Part shown: positions 44,814 to 53,828 of the stretch, piece by piece
How the letters are laid out: each line of letters opens with the position of its first letter
Numbering within the stretch: position 1 is the stretch's first letter
DNA from: Megalobrama amblycephala
Taxonomy: Eukaryota; Chordata; Actinopteri; Cypriniformes; Xenocyprididae
Reading direction: 5' to 3'
Assembly (NCBI RefSeq): GCF_018812025.1
Contig: NC_063045.1
Span: forward strand, 55,080,457-55,144,456
Length of the DNA stretch: 64,000 nucleotides
Program-made: the position numbers and the translations under genes
Notes under the pieces: generated by a model
The model's database searches: none
What the model saw: the letters and a program-made list of their open reading frames with translations, nothing else
What the model was told of the DNA's origin: nothing

Positions 44814-46820
44814 TTAAGGGAACATCAATTCTGAATAGTGAGGTACTGGGGTTGGAAATGGGTCCGCCTCTGGTGCCAGCAATCTGAATTTCTGGAAAGC
44901 AAAACGGGAGAGAGCATCAGCTATTTGATTTTTTGCTCCAGGAACATGTTTTGCAGTTATGAAGAATTGATCACAAGCTGAAATCCAAATGAGGCGTCTT
45001 AGGAGAGGCATTAGTGCGGGGGAGTGAGAACGGCCTTTGTTAATGCAATGCACGGTTGCTTCGTTGTCACAGTGTACTAAGATGCTGTTAGTGGACCATT
45101 CTTTCCCCCACAGGAAGGCTGCTACAACTAGTGGATACAATTCGAACAGCGTTGAGGATGTTAATGACTGCGGTGAGTCTAATAGCAGGGGGGGCCACGT
45201 AGATGCGAACCAACGGCCTTGGTAGAATCCCCCGAAACTGACAGAGGGAGCTGCGTCAGTAAACAGTTGAATATCCGTGGGGAGAGAAATGAGAGTGTTA
45301 TAGAAAAAGGAAAGACCGTTCCATTGCTTGAGGAAATTTATCCATAAACTGAGCTCGTTGCAACATGAATTAGTTAGGGAGATTTGGTCCTCTAGCGCGT
45401 GAACTGAAGATGCGAGGGTGAGGAGATGTGAGATGAAAGGGCGGCCTTGCGGGATGATGCGCATCGCGAAGTTTAAGTGGCCGAGCAAAGATAGTAGCTC
45501 GCGTTTAGAAAGATTTGGATTGTCTAGGAGGGTGGATGCGACCAGAATAATCCTGTCGATTTTTTCCTTGGGTAGTGAGGCCTGGAAATGAACTGTGTCC
45601 AAATTAATGCCCAGAAATTCGATGGATGTGGCTGGACCCCTGGTTTTATCCTGGGCGATTGGAATCCCGAGCTCGGAAAAAACCTTTTGGACTGTGAGAA
45701 GATGCGCGGCTGGGATGGAGTCGGGAGGCGAGATGATTAAGAAATCATCTAAAAGGTGAATGACATAAGGAATTGCATAGTTGTTAGAGAGAATCCAGCA
45801 AATAGCTTCTGAAAGCATGTTGAAAATCTTAGGGCTGCTTTTGCATCCAAAAGTTAGACGGACGGAAAAATAAAATTTTCCGTGCCAGCGTATGCCGAAT
45901 AAATGCCAGTAATCTGGGTGGATGGGCATCACTTTGAAGGCAGAAGTGATGTCGACTTTGGCCAGCCAAGCGCCGCGACCTGCGTCTTTGATCAGTGTTA
46001 TAGCTTGGTCGATGTTGTGGTAATGAAGAGAAAATTCTTCAAGTGGGATAAGGCTGTTTATGCTTGGAAACGGGGAGTTGTGTGGTGCTGAGAGATCGAT
46101 TATTAATCGTTTTTTGCCTGAAAATTTCCTGGTAGCCACTCCAATTGGGCTTATTCGATAACATTCAAAAGGAGGAAAGTTAAACGGGCCGATCATAAAA
46201 CCTGACTCGATTTCTTTTTTGATTAGAAGGTCGACTGTATCAGGCTCGGCGAGAGCAGACTGGAGATTGTTACAAATGATGATTTGGGATGGGAGGCTTT
46301 CAACGCCGGGTTTGAAACCGTGTACGAGACCAGACAGCAAATAGTCTGTAAAGTTAGTGTCGGGGTGGTGAGACAATTCAGTAGACAGACGAGAAATATT
46401 CACAGGAGTCGACAAATAATTTTTAGAATCTTTATTTAAAGACCTTTTTACAGGGCATATCATGCGGGCGTGAGCGCCGCCACAGAAGTTACAGATGTGC
46501 ATGTAACGACAGCGCTGCCTTGCGCATCTTCCTGAATTGAAATTATTGCAGACTTGACTGTTTGTAGAAGTGGTACGACTTTTGAAATCTGTGGTTGAGT
46601 CGGAGTTGGTGTTTACTGGCCGCGGGACATAACTGGTTGACTTAACTTGAGATGAATCTGAGCAAGGGGGAATTGACGGGTTGATTAGGGGACAAGCTGT
46701 GGTGGAGTGAGCGACAGATCTGCAGACCGCGCAGGAGATGTTACGGCATCCTAAGAAAACTCTGTTGTGTAACTCAGTGTCTAAGGCACCCCAGTAAGGG
46801 CACTGGTTCCACTGAGCCAC
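44814..46820 (-). CDS. Reverse transcriptase/RNase H of the Ngaro-type element
   Basis: 668 residues copying the element's RNA. From the N-terminus: a zinc knuckle C-X2-C-X4-H-X4-C at 30-43; a C-X7-C-X4-C-X3-H finger at 91-108; a further Cys/His cluster at 110-122; reverse transcriptase with KRLIIDLS (237-244), KVDITSAF (Asp290) and the catalytic LLDD at 356-359; RNase H with acidic residues Asp522 (LFTDAA), Glu560 (LFELYP), Asp585 (HCDNEA) and Asp635 (IADALSR). LLDD in place of YxDD is expected for the DIRS/Ngaro group. Complete, with no internal stop. It follows the gag-like frame by about 100 bp and overlaps the recombinase frame. The putative frameshift point is GTTCCCT directly before its TAA stop. 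Confidence 0.9.
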   Translation of the reverse strand: MAQWNQCPYWGALDTELHNRVFLGCRNISCAVCRSVAHSTTACPLINPSIPPCSDSSQVKSTSYVPRPVNTNSDSTTDFKSRTTSTNSQVCNNFNSGRCARQRCRYMHICNFCGGAHARMICPVKRSLNKDSKNYLSTPVNISRLSTELSHHPDTNFTDYLLSGLVHGFKPGVESLPSQIIICNNLQSALAEPDTVDLLIKKEIESGFMIGPFNFPPFECYRISPIGVATRKFSGKKRLIIDLSAPHNSPFPSINSLIPLEEFSLHYHNIDQAITLIKDAGRGAWLAKVDITSAFKVMPIHPDYWHLFGIRWHGKFYFSVRLTFGCKSSPKIFNMLSEAICWILSNNYAIPYVIHLLDDFLIISPPDSIPAAHLLTVQKVFSELGIPIAQDKTRGPATSIEFLGINLDTVHFQASLPKEKIDRIILVASTLLDNPNLSKRELLSLLGHLNFAMRIIPQGRPFISHLLTLASSVHALEDQISLTNSCCNELSLWINFLKQWNGLSFFYNTLISLPTDIQLFTDAAPSVSFGGFYQGRWFASTWPPLLLDSPQSLTSSTLFELYPLVVAAFLWGKEWSTNSILVHCDNEATVHCINKGRSHSPALMPLLRRLIWISACDQFFITAKHVPGAKNQIADALSRFAFQKFRLLAPEADPFPTPVPHYSELMFP

Positions 46821-46922
46821 GCGGACGGCACATTTGGCTGAAAAAAGTTTATGGTAAGTGTAAAAGTGTGTTCCTCCGTATGATAATGCTAGCTCTGCGA
46901 TTATCGCGAGGTAGTCATTTAG

Positions 46923-48278
46923 TTATCGTCTCCTGTGGGGAAGTGCTGCGCAAATGATTTCGCTATAATGGTTGAAAGCAATACAGAATTCAGAAAAAGA
47001 AAGAATGCGGGGAGAATTGTGCACAGGATTTTTAAGGGTAACAGAAAAATCGCCACAGTCGATTTGGCGATTTGAGACAGAGGGAGGAAGAAATGATAGC
47101 AATGATGATAAATCTATGTCCGCACCTGTGAGGATCTGTGCTCTGATGTTACTGGCGACGGGGGGTGGTTCCAATGCTGTAGCGTTTGGTGGAATGGGCA
47201 TCGCCGTTGCTGAAAACAGTGTGTAAGGAGATCGAGCATGGGAGAAAGTGTTAGAACGAAGACAAGCCGGGGCCGAGGCCGCTTGCAGAGGCAACCTCAC
47301 ACTAGGGTCGGCCCCTGGAGCGAGGAGAGTGGAAAATGAAGGAAACTGGGGAGGAATATAGGGCGTCTGGGCCTGCACTGCTAGCGGAGGCAGCCTCGCG
47401 CTAGAAACCGATGGTGGGGCTGCAGGCCACTGACACGGGGTAGGGTTGAAAAAAGAGATTGGAAAAGGCTGGGGTTGCGCCTGTGCTGCTGGCGGAGGCA
47501 TACTCACATTACCAGGGTGGTTTGTGTCTATGGAGGCTGGTATTGTTACGTGAGGCGCTGCTGTCTGTAGCTCTGCGGAGCGAAGATGAGAGTGTGGACT
47601 GGCAGCAGCGGAATCCGGGGCGCGGCCCAGGCTTGCAGAGGGCCGGCTGCCGCGGCCTGAAACTTGGAGGCCCTTTCTCGCGAGGGTAGGAGATGGTGTT
47701 TTTTGAGATCGTTGGTTCGGGCCCCTGCGATTTTTATTCGGCTTGTTAGCCGTTTTGGAAAGTGGAGTGGATTTTGGAGATGGGACTGCCGACTGAAGAG
47801 AAACGTACAGGTTATACAGCTCTGCTTTGTTCATCCTTCTGGAAAAGTGGACATCGGCGGTTATTAGAGCTTGTCTCAATCCCAACACTGTCCACTTTCC
47901 TATTGCAGGGATTGTGGGGTGTGCTGAAGTGTAGGATGAAGCTGAAGATGATGGTGGATGTCTCGAAGGTGGAGGTGATGGCAAGCCACGGCGTCTTGGG
48001 GTACGAGAAGCGGCGCGGCTGGGCCGACGACCGCCCGATGGTACTGGAGGCTCGGTTGTGGTGTCCTGTGGTGGAACACAGGTGTCCTGTGGTGGAACAC
48101 AGGTGTCCTGTGGTGGAACACAGGTGTCCTGTGGTTGGGCACATGTGCTCCTTGCATCGGTGCAATGCGGCGAAGGATCCTGGGCAACGAGGGATTTGTC
48201 GTCAGACGGGAAGATATCGATCTCGGACATTGTAACAATTTGGGTGTAACCAAATGCTGAAGAACTGTCGAGGAACAT
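46923..48278 (-). CDS. Gag-like ORF of the Ngaro-type element
   Basis: 451 residues from the first ATG, which lies inside repeat A1; the second ATG, at 48230 (MSEIDIFPSDD), is an equally good start and gives 435 residues. It is rich in Pro, Ser and Ala, with basic stretches (SRTPRRRGLP) and CVPPQDT repeated three times near the N-terminus, encoded by 21-bp tandem repeats at about 48068-48140. No zinc finger is present; those lie in the RT protein. Position, length and composition fit the nucleocapsid-like first frame of DIRS/Ngaro elements, but there is no domain I can name, so the function is inferred from context. Confidence 0.7.
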   Translation of the reverse strand: MFLDSSSAFGYTQIVTMSEIDIFPSDDKSLVAQDPSPHCTDARSTCAQPQDTCVPPQDTCVPPQDTCVPPQDTTTEPPVPSGGRRPSRAASRTPRRRGLPSPPPSRHPPSSSASSYTSAHPTIPAIGKWTVLGLRQALITADVHFSRRMNKAELYNLYVSLQSAVPSPKSTPLSKTANKPNKNRRGPNQRSQKTPSPTLARKGLQVSGRGSRPSASLGRAPDSAAASPHSHLRSAELQTAAPHVTIPASIDTNHPGNVSMPPPAAQAQPQPFPISFFNPTPCQWPAAPPSVSSARLPPLAVQAQTPYIPPQFPSFSTLLAPGADPSVRLPLQAASAPACLRSNTFSHARSPYTLFSATAMPIPPNATALEPPPVASNIRAQILTGADIDLSSLLSFLPPSVSNRQIDCGDFSVTLKNPVHNSPRILSFSEFCIAFNHYSEIICAALPHRRR

Positions 48279-48435
48279 GGGTGAGTCGACTGTGTATTTA
48301 TAATGGTCTCCACTTATGCTGATTGGGTAGACTTGTTGATTACTGATTGCTGACAGCTGGTCAGAATGACGTGATGATTGAAAGGATCATTTGAAAGTGC
48401 TCCTCCCGAATTTTGTTAATGAAACATCATTTCAC
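48254..48435 (-). repeat. Ngaro split direct repeat A1
   Basis: 182-bp 5' terminal repeat. Contains TATTTATAATGG near 48293-48304, a possible TATA-type promoter element, and the first in-frame ATG of the gag-like ORF at 48278. Confidence 0.9.
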
Positions 48436-49739
48436 ACATCAATGCTTTCCTGCTGGTTATACTAAAGCATGTAAAATTCATTATAAAGAATCATTTTCCT
48501 AAACACACTATTCTGTCTGAAAAGTCTAAATAGCTGTTGCTATCCTGCAGAGTTACTTTCCTGCAGAGTTTAGCTCCAACCTTGATCAAACTCAACTGGC
48601 TATAACTTTCTATAAACCCTGAAGACAAAAACCCTGAAGGGTCATAGCTAGTTTAAATCATATCTGAGATGCATTTACACCTAAATATTGTGATTTACAG
48701 ATACTTTATGTATAACAACCTACATAGGATGGCCGAATAGAGGTGAATCCCTCGAAAAAAGATGAAGGGGAGTGACTGGTAACTGTATAATGATTGAAAT
48801 AGCAAAATTGCTTGAAACAATTACTAAATAAACTGCAAAATGTTACTTTTTATAATACATTTATTTTCTGGATGGATTGCCTCTGATAGCGCTGCATGAG
48901 CCAGTATAATAATACCTTCTTTTTTGTCTTTAACTTCTCACATGCCTGACTCACTTAAGTGAGTCAGATATTGGAGTGGAAAATAATAACCCCTTGTTGT
49001 TGCACTGTTTAGATGCAAAAGGGAATTTAAAAACCAGGATACAAACATTTAAATTCCCTTTTGCATCTAAACAGTATGGTTTAACACTAAGCCTGTCTGT
49101 AGTCAAACAGCCGATTACAAGAACAGAACATTCTACAATAACTGTAAATGCTCTGTCCACATTAGAAAAATGGTTGCTTCAGGGGAAAATGAATCATCAT
49201 CTATTCAATTTTACACAACTGAAGATATTAGCAAAAATTTATTTTTATTGCTCAAATTACCCTGATAACATGAAGTGTTTAATGGCATGTCCACTTCAGA
49301 TCTGTTTCAGAATTACTGCAATGAAAAGGCATCTTTTTTTTTATTTTTTATTTTGTTTTGTTTTCATTAATTTATGTTTTTGAGGCCTAGACATGAATAA
49401 AAGTTAAACAATTAAATCCCAAAACAAATAAACACTAATCATAGACATGTTGACTTACTCAGTTATACCCACAATTAATGGGTTATACAAGTAACTAAAA
49501 TTAAAATAATGGCCGGACTTGCCTCTATAACTAATTTAACATAAGCACATCAGATTCTTGCATGTAATTATTGTAAAAATGTAATTATTTACCTTCATTT
49601 AAAATGTCTTAAAATATCTTATAGTACATAAAGACATCTGGTATCCAATATGTTCACCTTCAGTTTACAAACTAAGATTTAAAAAAAGCCTGTGCTTTAT
49701 CAAATGAAAAGAAAATGAAAGAAAAAAAATCTATAACAA
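48436..49739. repeat. 3' flank of TAAR gene D, shared with gene A
   Basis: 48480-48540, 48692-48728 and 49050-49150 match the 3' flank of gene A. 49005-49065 contains an inverted repeat (GATGCAAAAGGGAATTTAAA and its complement). No gene; the 135-codon frame at 48976-49383 is unsupported. Confidence 0.65.
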
Positions 49740-50741
49740 TCATGAATAATCTGTAAATATGTCTAAGAGAGAGGATGATGGCTTCAATATATTAAGAGTT
49801 AAGATGTATTTAACTGATATTTTAAACCAGCGGTAAAATAAAGCATAGACAACAGGATTCAGGCTTGAGTTAGCATATATAGTCCATAATAGAAATGTCA
49901 TTGTAGCAGAAGAGATTATTGTACTACTTGTTAAAGACAAGATATAGTATGGAATATAGCATGTCAGATAAGCTGTCACAATGATTCCTAATGTCAGAGC
50001 AGCTTTGCTCTCAGATTTCCTCCTCACTGAACTCTCCATTACACATTTACCACCCTTCATCAGAGAGTTTATAACTTTCACTTGCTGATGTGCAACATAA
50101 AATATCCTCAAATATAAAGTTATGATCACAGTCAAAGGAAACAAGAATGAAAAGAACAGGTCAATGACTATCCATGAAAAACCTATTATCAAATAGCACT
50201 TTCCATAGCATGTGTCTGTTCTTTGTGAGCTTTCAGAATATCTGCCACCAATCAGATAGACAGTAGTATTGTAGGCAAAGGAGAAAAACCAGCAGAGACA
50301 GATGCTTATTAAGGTTTTAGTTGTGGTTATTTTCTGTGGGTACAGCAAAGGGGTACACACAGCCACATAACGATCAATAGCAATTAAAACTAAATTACAA
50401 ATAGATGTTGAGAGGAGCAGACCCATGATTATCATAAACAGGTCACACAAAGTGTCTCCAAAGTACCAGCATGTCTCAATCAGCTTTATGGCATCCACAG
50501 GCATCACAATAAGTCCAACAAGCAGGTCGGCCACAGCCAGAGAGAGAATAATCAGGTTGGTTGGAGTGTGAAGCTTCTTGAAGTGAGAGATGGAGATGAT
50601 CACCAGCAGGTTCACAAACACAGTCCATGCTGAGAGCAATGAAAAAAACACATACATGAAATTGTATTCATATATGGAGCGTTTTCCCTTGATACATGAT
50701 GAGTTGATGGCAGGAAAGCAGTATTGAGTCTCATAGGCCAT
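49740..50741 (-). CDS. Trace amine-associated receptor (TAAR), gene D
   Basis: Intact 333-residue single-exon receptor, the closest relative of gene A. Relative to other copies it lacks five residues after MAYET (EDHET), explained by a 15-bp deletion between two ATGAGAC repeats, and gains one in TM4. Landmarks in its own numbering: Asp2.50 at 72, Cys3.25 at 99, Met106 at 3.32, DRY 123-125, CYGKC in loop 2, Asp194 at 5.42, Pro5.50 at 202, CYIP (Tyr at 6.48), NSSLNPVVY and FYRWF. The NSS glycosylation site is kept. Intracellular loop 2 has VCTPLLYP where the others have VCHPLLYP. The Ngaro-type element lies about 1.3 kb downstream. Membrane receptor for an unknown, probably amine, odorant. Confidence 0.95.
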   Translation of the reverse strand: MAYETQYCFPAINSSCIKGKRSIYEYNFMYVFFSLLSAWTVFVNLLVIISISHFKKLHTPTNLIILSLAVADLLVGLIVMPVDAIKLIETCWYFGDTLCDLFMIIMGLLLSTSICNLVLIAIDRYVAVCTPLLYPQKITTTKTLISICLCWFFSFAYNTTVYLIGGRYSESSQRTDTCYGKCYLIIGFSWIVIDLFFSFLFPLTVIITLYLRIFYVAHQQVKVINSLMKGGKCVMESSVRRKSESKAALTLGIIVTAYLTCYIPYYILSLTSSTIISSATMTFLLWTIYANSSLNPVVYALFYRWFKISVKYILTLNILKPSSSLLDIFTDYS

Positions 50742-50880
50742 GAGTGAGTCTCCTCCTGTTAGGAGTTTGTTCTGCTCTCCTTACTGGCCTTTCATTTATA
50801 CAGTGTCTGGATCAGACTGATCAACCCATCTACCGCCCACTCTGATGATGCAATGATAATTACTTTCTTTTAATAATTCC
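50742..50880 (-). promoter_or_regulatory. Core promoter and 5' leader of TAAR gene D
   Basis: TATAAAT at 50794-50800 (minus strand), leader repeat CTCCT-AAC-AGGAG, GAGTGGGCGG box near 50835, then TTGCATCATC and TAATTATC. Confidence 0.75.
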
Positions 50881-51340
50881 AAACTTGTTAGTGCAATTAC
50901 TGTGCACCAGAGCCAAAAAATGAACAAACGTGACAGAAAACTTTGCTTTTATATGATGATATATCCACATCTAAGAACACTGACATACTGACCAATGAAA
51001 CAAAACTTAAAAATGAGCAGCACTAAAGGGATAGTTCAACCAGAATTGAACACTGTCATCATATTTGCATACATAGAATAACATTTTTTAAAATATCTTC
51101 TGTTGTGTTGCCATTCAGGTTTGAAACAACATAATGTTACCCAGGATGCTCATTTTTGTGGTGAACTGTTCATTGTAAAAATGGCTAGGAAAAGATAAGA
51201 TAGTACTGATAAAAGCTCTAGCAATATTTGATGCCACTTCAATATTTTCTATTTAATGTAAAGACATATAGGAAATACGATTTATGGCCACTGTGTAGAG
51301 AATATGTGAGACTGCTAGAAATCTAGTGAAAGGACAACAA
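50881..51340. other. Intergenic DNA, nothing assignable
   Basis: AT-rich with a short dispersed-repeat-like piece (AAGGGATAGTTCAACCAGAA, near 51026). No gene. Confidence 0.4.
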
Positions 51341-51344
51341 CCAC

Positions 51345-52165
51345 TTATGGGATACTCAACCCAAAAATGAAAATTCTCTCATCATTTACTCACCTTCATG
51401 CCATCCCAGATGTACAAGACTTTCTTTCTGTCACAGTCTCCAGCTAGAGTGCCCGTGATTACCACTAGAGGGAACTCCACCCCAGACCATTGCCACTCTA
51501 TCATGGACTACTACCCATAACCCTTTGCCTGGACTCATCAGCACACATTACATTTATCTTTTGCTCATTAACCTTGTAAGCCTGGTTTAATCAGTCATTA
51601 GGCTTGTCGAGATGCATCGGCCAATTGGTCTGCGCAGTGCCAATGCATCTCGAACAAGCCCATTCTCTGCAAAGTCTTGTGCAATGCAGCACTGCATTTC
51701 TGAGTGCTCTTTTGGTTTTTTGGCCTGTCTCTTGTGGATTTCCCTGTTTGCCTGTGTTCCTGTTCCCTGTTCATGTTTGGACCTGTGTTAACCCTGTGTT
51801 TTGACCTTTTGACCATCTTTTGGATTACGAGTGTGGATTACCCTTTCAATAAATATTGCGTTTGGATCCTCAACCTTCATGTCTCAGCAGTTGCATGACA
51901 CTTTCTTCTGTGAAACACGAGATTTTTAGAAAAATAGTCCATCTCTGTGTGTCTATATAACACAAGTGAATAGGCTCTCAACGTTAATGCATCAAAAACA
52001 AAAGCTACAAAAAGTCATAAGACCCCAGTGGATAAATGAATGTCTTCTGAAGCTATTCGATAGGTGTGTATAAGAAAAAAGTGATGTGACATTTAACTAA
52101 AGTCATTTGTGGTGATTTGGTTAAATCATCGAAGCAGACACTGGTAGATCAAGTGAGAATTAAAT
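51345..52165. repeat. Dispersed repeat interrupted by a solo LTR
   Basis: 51350-51428 and 51901-52165 join into one common fish repeat (CCAAAAATGAAAATTCTCTC ... CTTTCTTCTGTGAAACAC). It is split by the LTR at 51429-51900. Confidence 0.65.
51429..51900 (+). mobile_element. Solo LTR, 472 bp
   Basis: Starts TGTCACAGTCTCC and ends GTTGCATGACA. Perfect 5-bp duplication CTTTC (51424-51428 and 51901-51905). AATAAA at 51848-51853 gives plus orientation. No internal retroelement sequence. The open frames across it are chance. Confidence 0.88.
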
Positions 52166-53828
52166 CCATTAAGTTTGTTCACACTGTTTTACATATTTTT
52201 TAATTATTGCAGGTTTGCAAAAATTCTGTTTGTGTTCCACTGAGCATTTTTATTCATTTTGAGGAATACTGAATCTGTTTTTGTGCATCTGTCTGGTGTC
52301 TGTATTTTAGCAGCATACACCTTTTACTACATATGTAATTTAAATATATCAATTCACAAATAGGTGATAGGTTGCCACCTGTGCAATAAGTCAGTTCATG
52401 AAATTTCCTCACTAAATATTCCACGGTCAACTGTTAATGGTGTAATGACTGAGACAAATCAGACACAGTTATTTGTTAGTTAACCAGTAGTTTTAAGCTC
52501 ACTCTGGGGTCTGGCTTCCATCCCCCGAGAAGTTCTCAGTTACAAGTTTTATTGCACCAATAAATGCCGCATGGAGAGCAGAGAAGAGACACACAAAATG
52601 TGCATCTCTCCTGCATTATCCACACATAACACAGCATTAATGTACAGACAGACTGTTTTATAAATTAACATTAACAATCCCAGGAGATGAAATATCATCC
52701 ATTTTTACCATTGCTGTATTACAATCATTGTATTCACGTATGTATGTAGTTTTATGATACATTTAAATTAACTTCAATTATGCCATGTTTAGTGTCTATG
52801 GGTTCTCAGCAGGAAGATTTGAATGCTTGCATGTGCGGTATGTCCATACCTGCGCAACACATAAGTATTACAAGAATCTTTAATAGTTCTTCTTCAAAGC
52901 TCAGCCAGTTTAATCTTGCTCAGTCATAAAAGCCCCAACATGGGGGAGTGTTGTCACCCGGAAACACAACACCTTCATTGGCTACACCAATTTTAAGAGG
53001 TTAAAAGCTAGAGAACAATGCCACTCCCTCTCTTTTCCTTGCCTCGTGGACAACTGAACAGAACCCTCTTGGCCGAAGGCCGCTTCAGGCCAAGGCCTGG
53101 TAGGCCTAGGTCTAGGCCTGCTGGCCTCGGCCTATAAACCAGCCATGTGCTCAACATCCAACATAGAAAAGACTGGCAACAACTTCAGACAAAATCCTCA
53201 AGATTTCTCCTCGACCTGCCGATCCGACGCTCCTCAGCCTAAAGGCATCTTTCAAGTATCGTACATTTTAATGCTAAACAGCGATTTAGTATTGATTTGT
53301 AAGACTTACCTTTGCTATTGCTAAAAGAAACTGATGAGTCCTTTCCAGATTGTCTTTGACTTTTCCTATAGCTCTAGTAACAGTACCTCCTCCGGTTCAA
53401 CGGAGTGTGTGTGTATGAATGTGTGAATGTGTGTGTGACTTTTGTTGTATGTTACGTGTTTGTTAGTTTAGTTATGTGTTTGTGAGTTAGATAATAAAGA
53501 TTGTGCACAATATATATTTGGTTCTGACTCCATCTGCTAATTAATTGCCTCTGAAGTGATTTAGATCCCGAACCTATGCTCTAAGTAGCACGGTGCAATA
53601 CGAATGTTATTTTTCCATAACCTGGAAATGAACATTTCTTAGAATTATTAAACAATCAACACTAAGTGTTCACTGGACAACAGGTTAATTGATTGTAATA
53701 TTAAGATTAATGTAGCTATATCCAGTAAATCTGATTAACAGATTTACATATTCATAATTAATCATAATTAATAAATCATATTGAGTTATGAATAATTATT
53801 AATATTTCCCCTTTGAGTTAATTCGCTA
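52166..53828. other. Unassigned region with a GGCC-rich repeat cluster
   Basis: 53070-53145 is dense in GGCCT/AGGCC words and can fold on itself. The stretch about 52920-53520 has a TATAAACC-like site and AATAAAG near 53493, so it might be part of an LTR, but no TG...CA ends or target duplication were found. No gene. Confidence 0.4.

Larger units (their letters stand above)
42288..48435 (-). mobile_element. Complete Ngaro-type tyrosine-recombinase retrotransposon
   Basis: A 6.1-kb element on the minus strand with the split direct repeats that define Ngaro-like elements: A1 (48254-48435), coding region, B1 (42669-42785), A2 (42492-42673), B2 (42288-42404). A1/A2 differ at about 4 of 182 positions and B1/B2 at about 3 of 117. 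Three long open frames lie between: gag-like, RT/RNase H and tyrosine recombinase. No adenine methylase-like region, as found in DIRS1-type elements, was seen. TTCAC occurs at both outer ends, at the A2/B1 junction, and fits recombinase-mediated insertion without a staggered-cut duplication. All frames are open, so it may be recent and possibly active. Confidence 0.9.

Noticed and set aside
47762..48235. 157-codon plus-strand frame opposite the gag-like gene
   Set aside because: It is the antisense shadow of the 21-bp repeats and the gag-like frame.
51604..51898. Overlapping short frames at 51.6-51.9 kb
   Set aside because: They fall in a solo LTR.
52920..53520. Possible LTR with GGCC-rich cluster
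   Set aside because: No TG...CA ends or matching target duplications could be found, so it was left unassigned.
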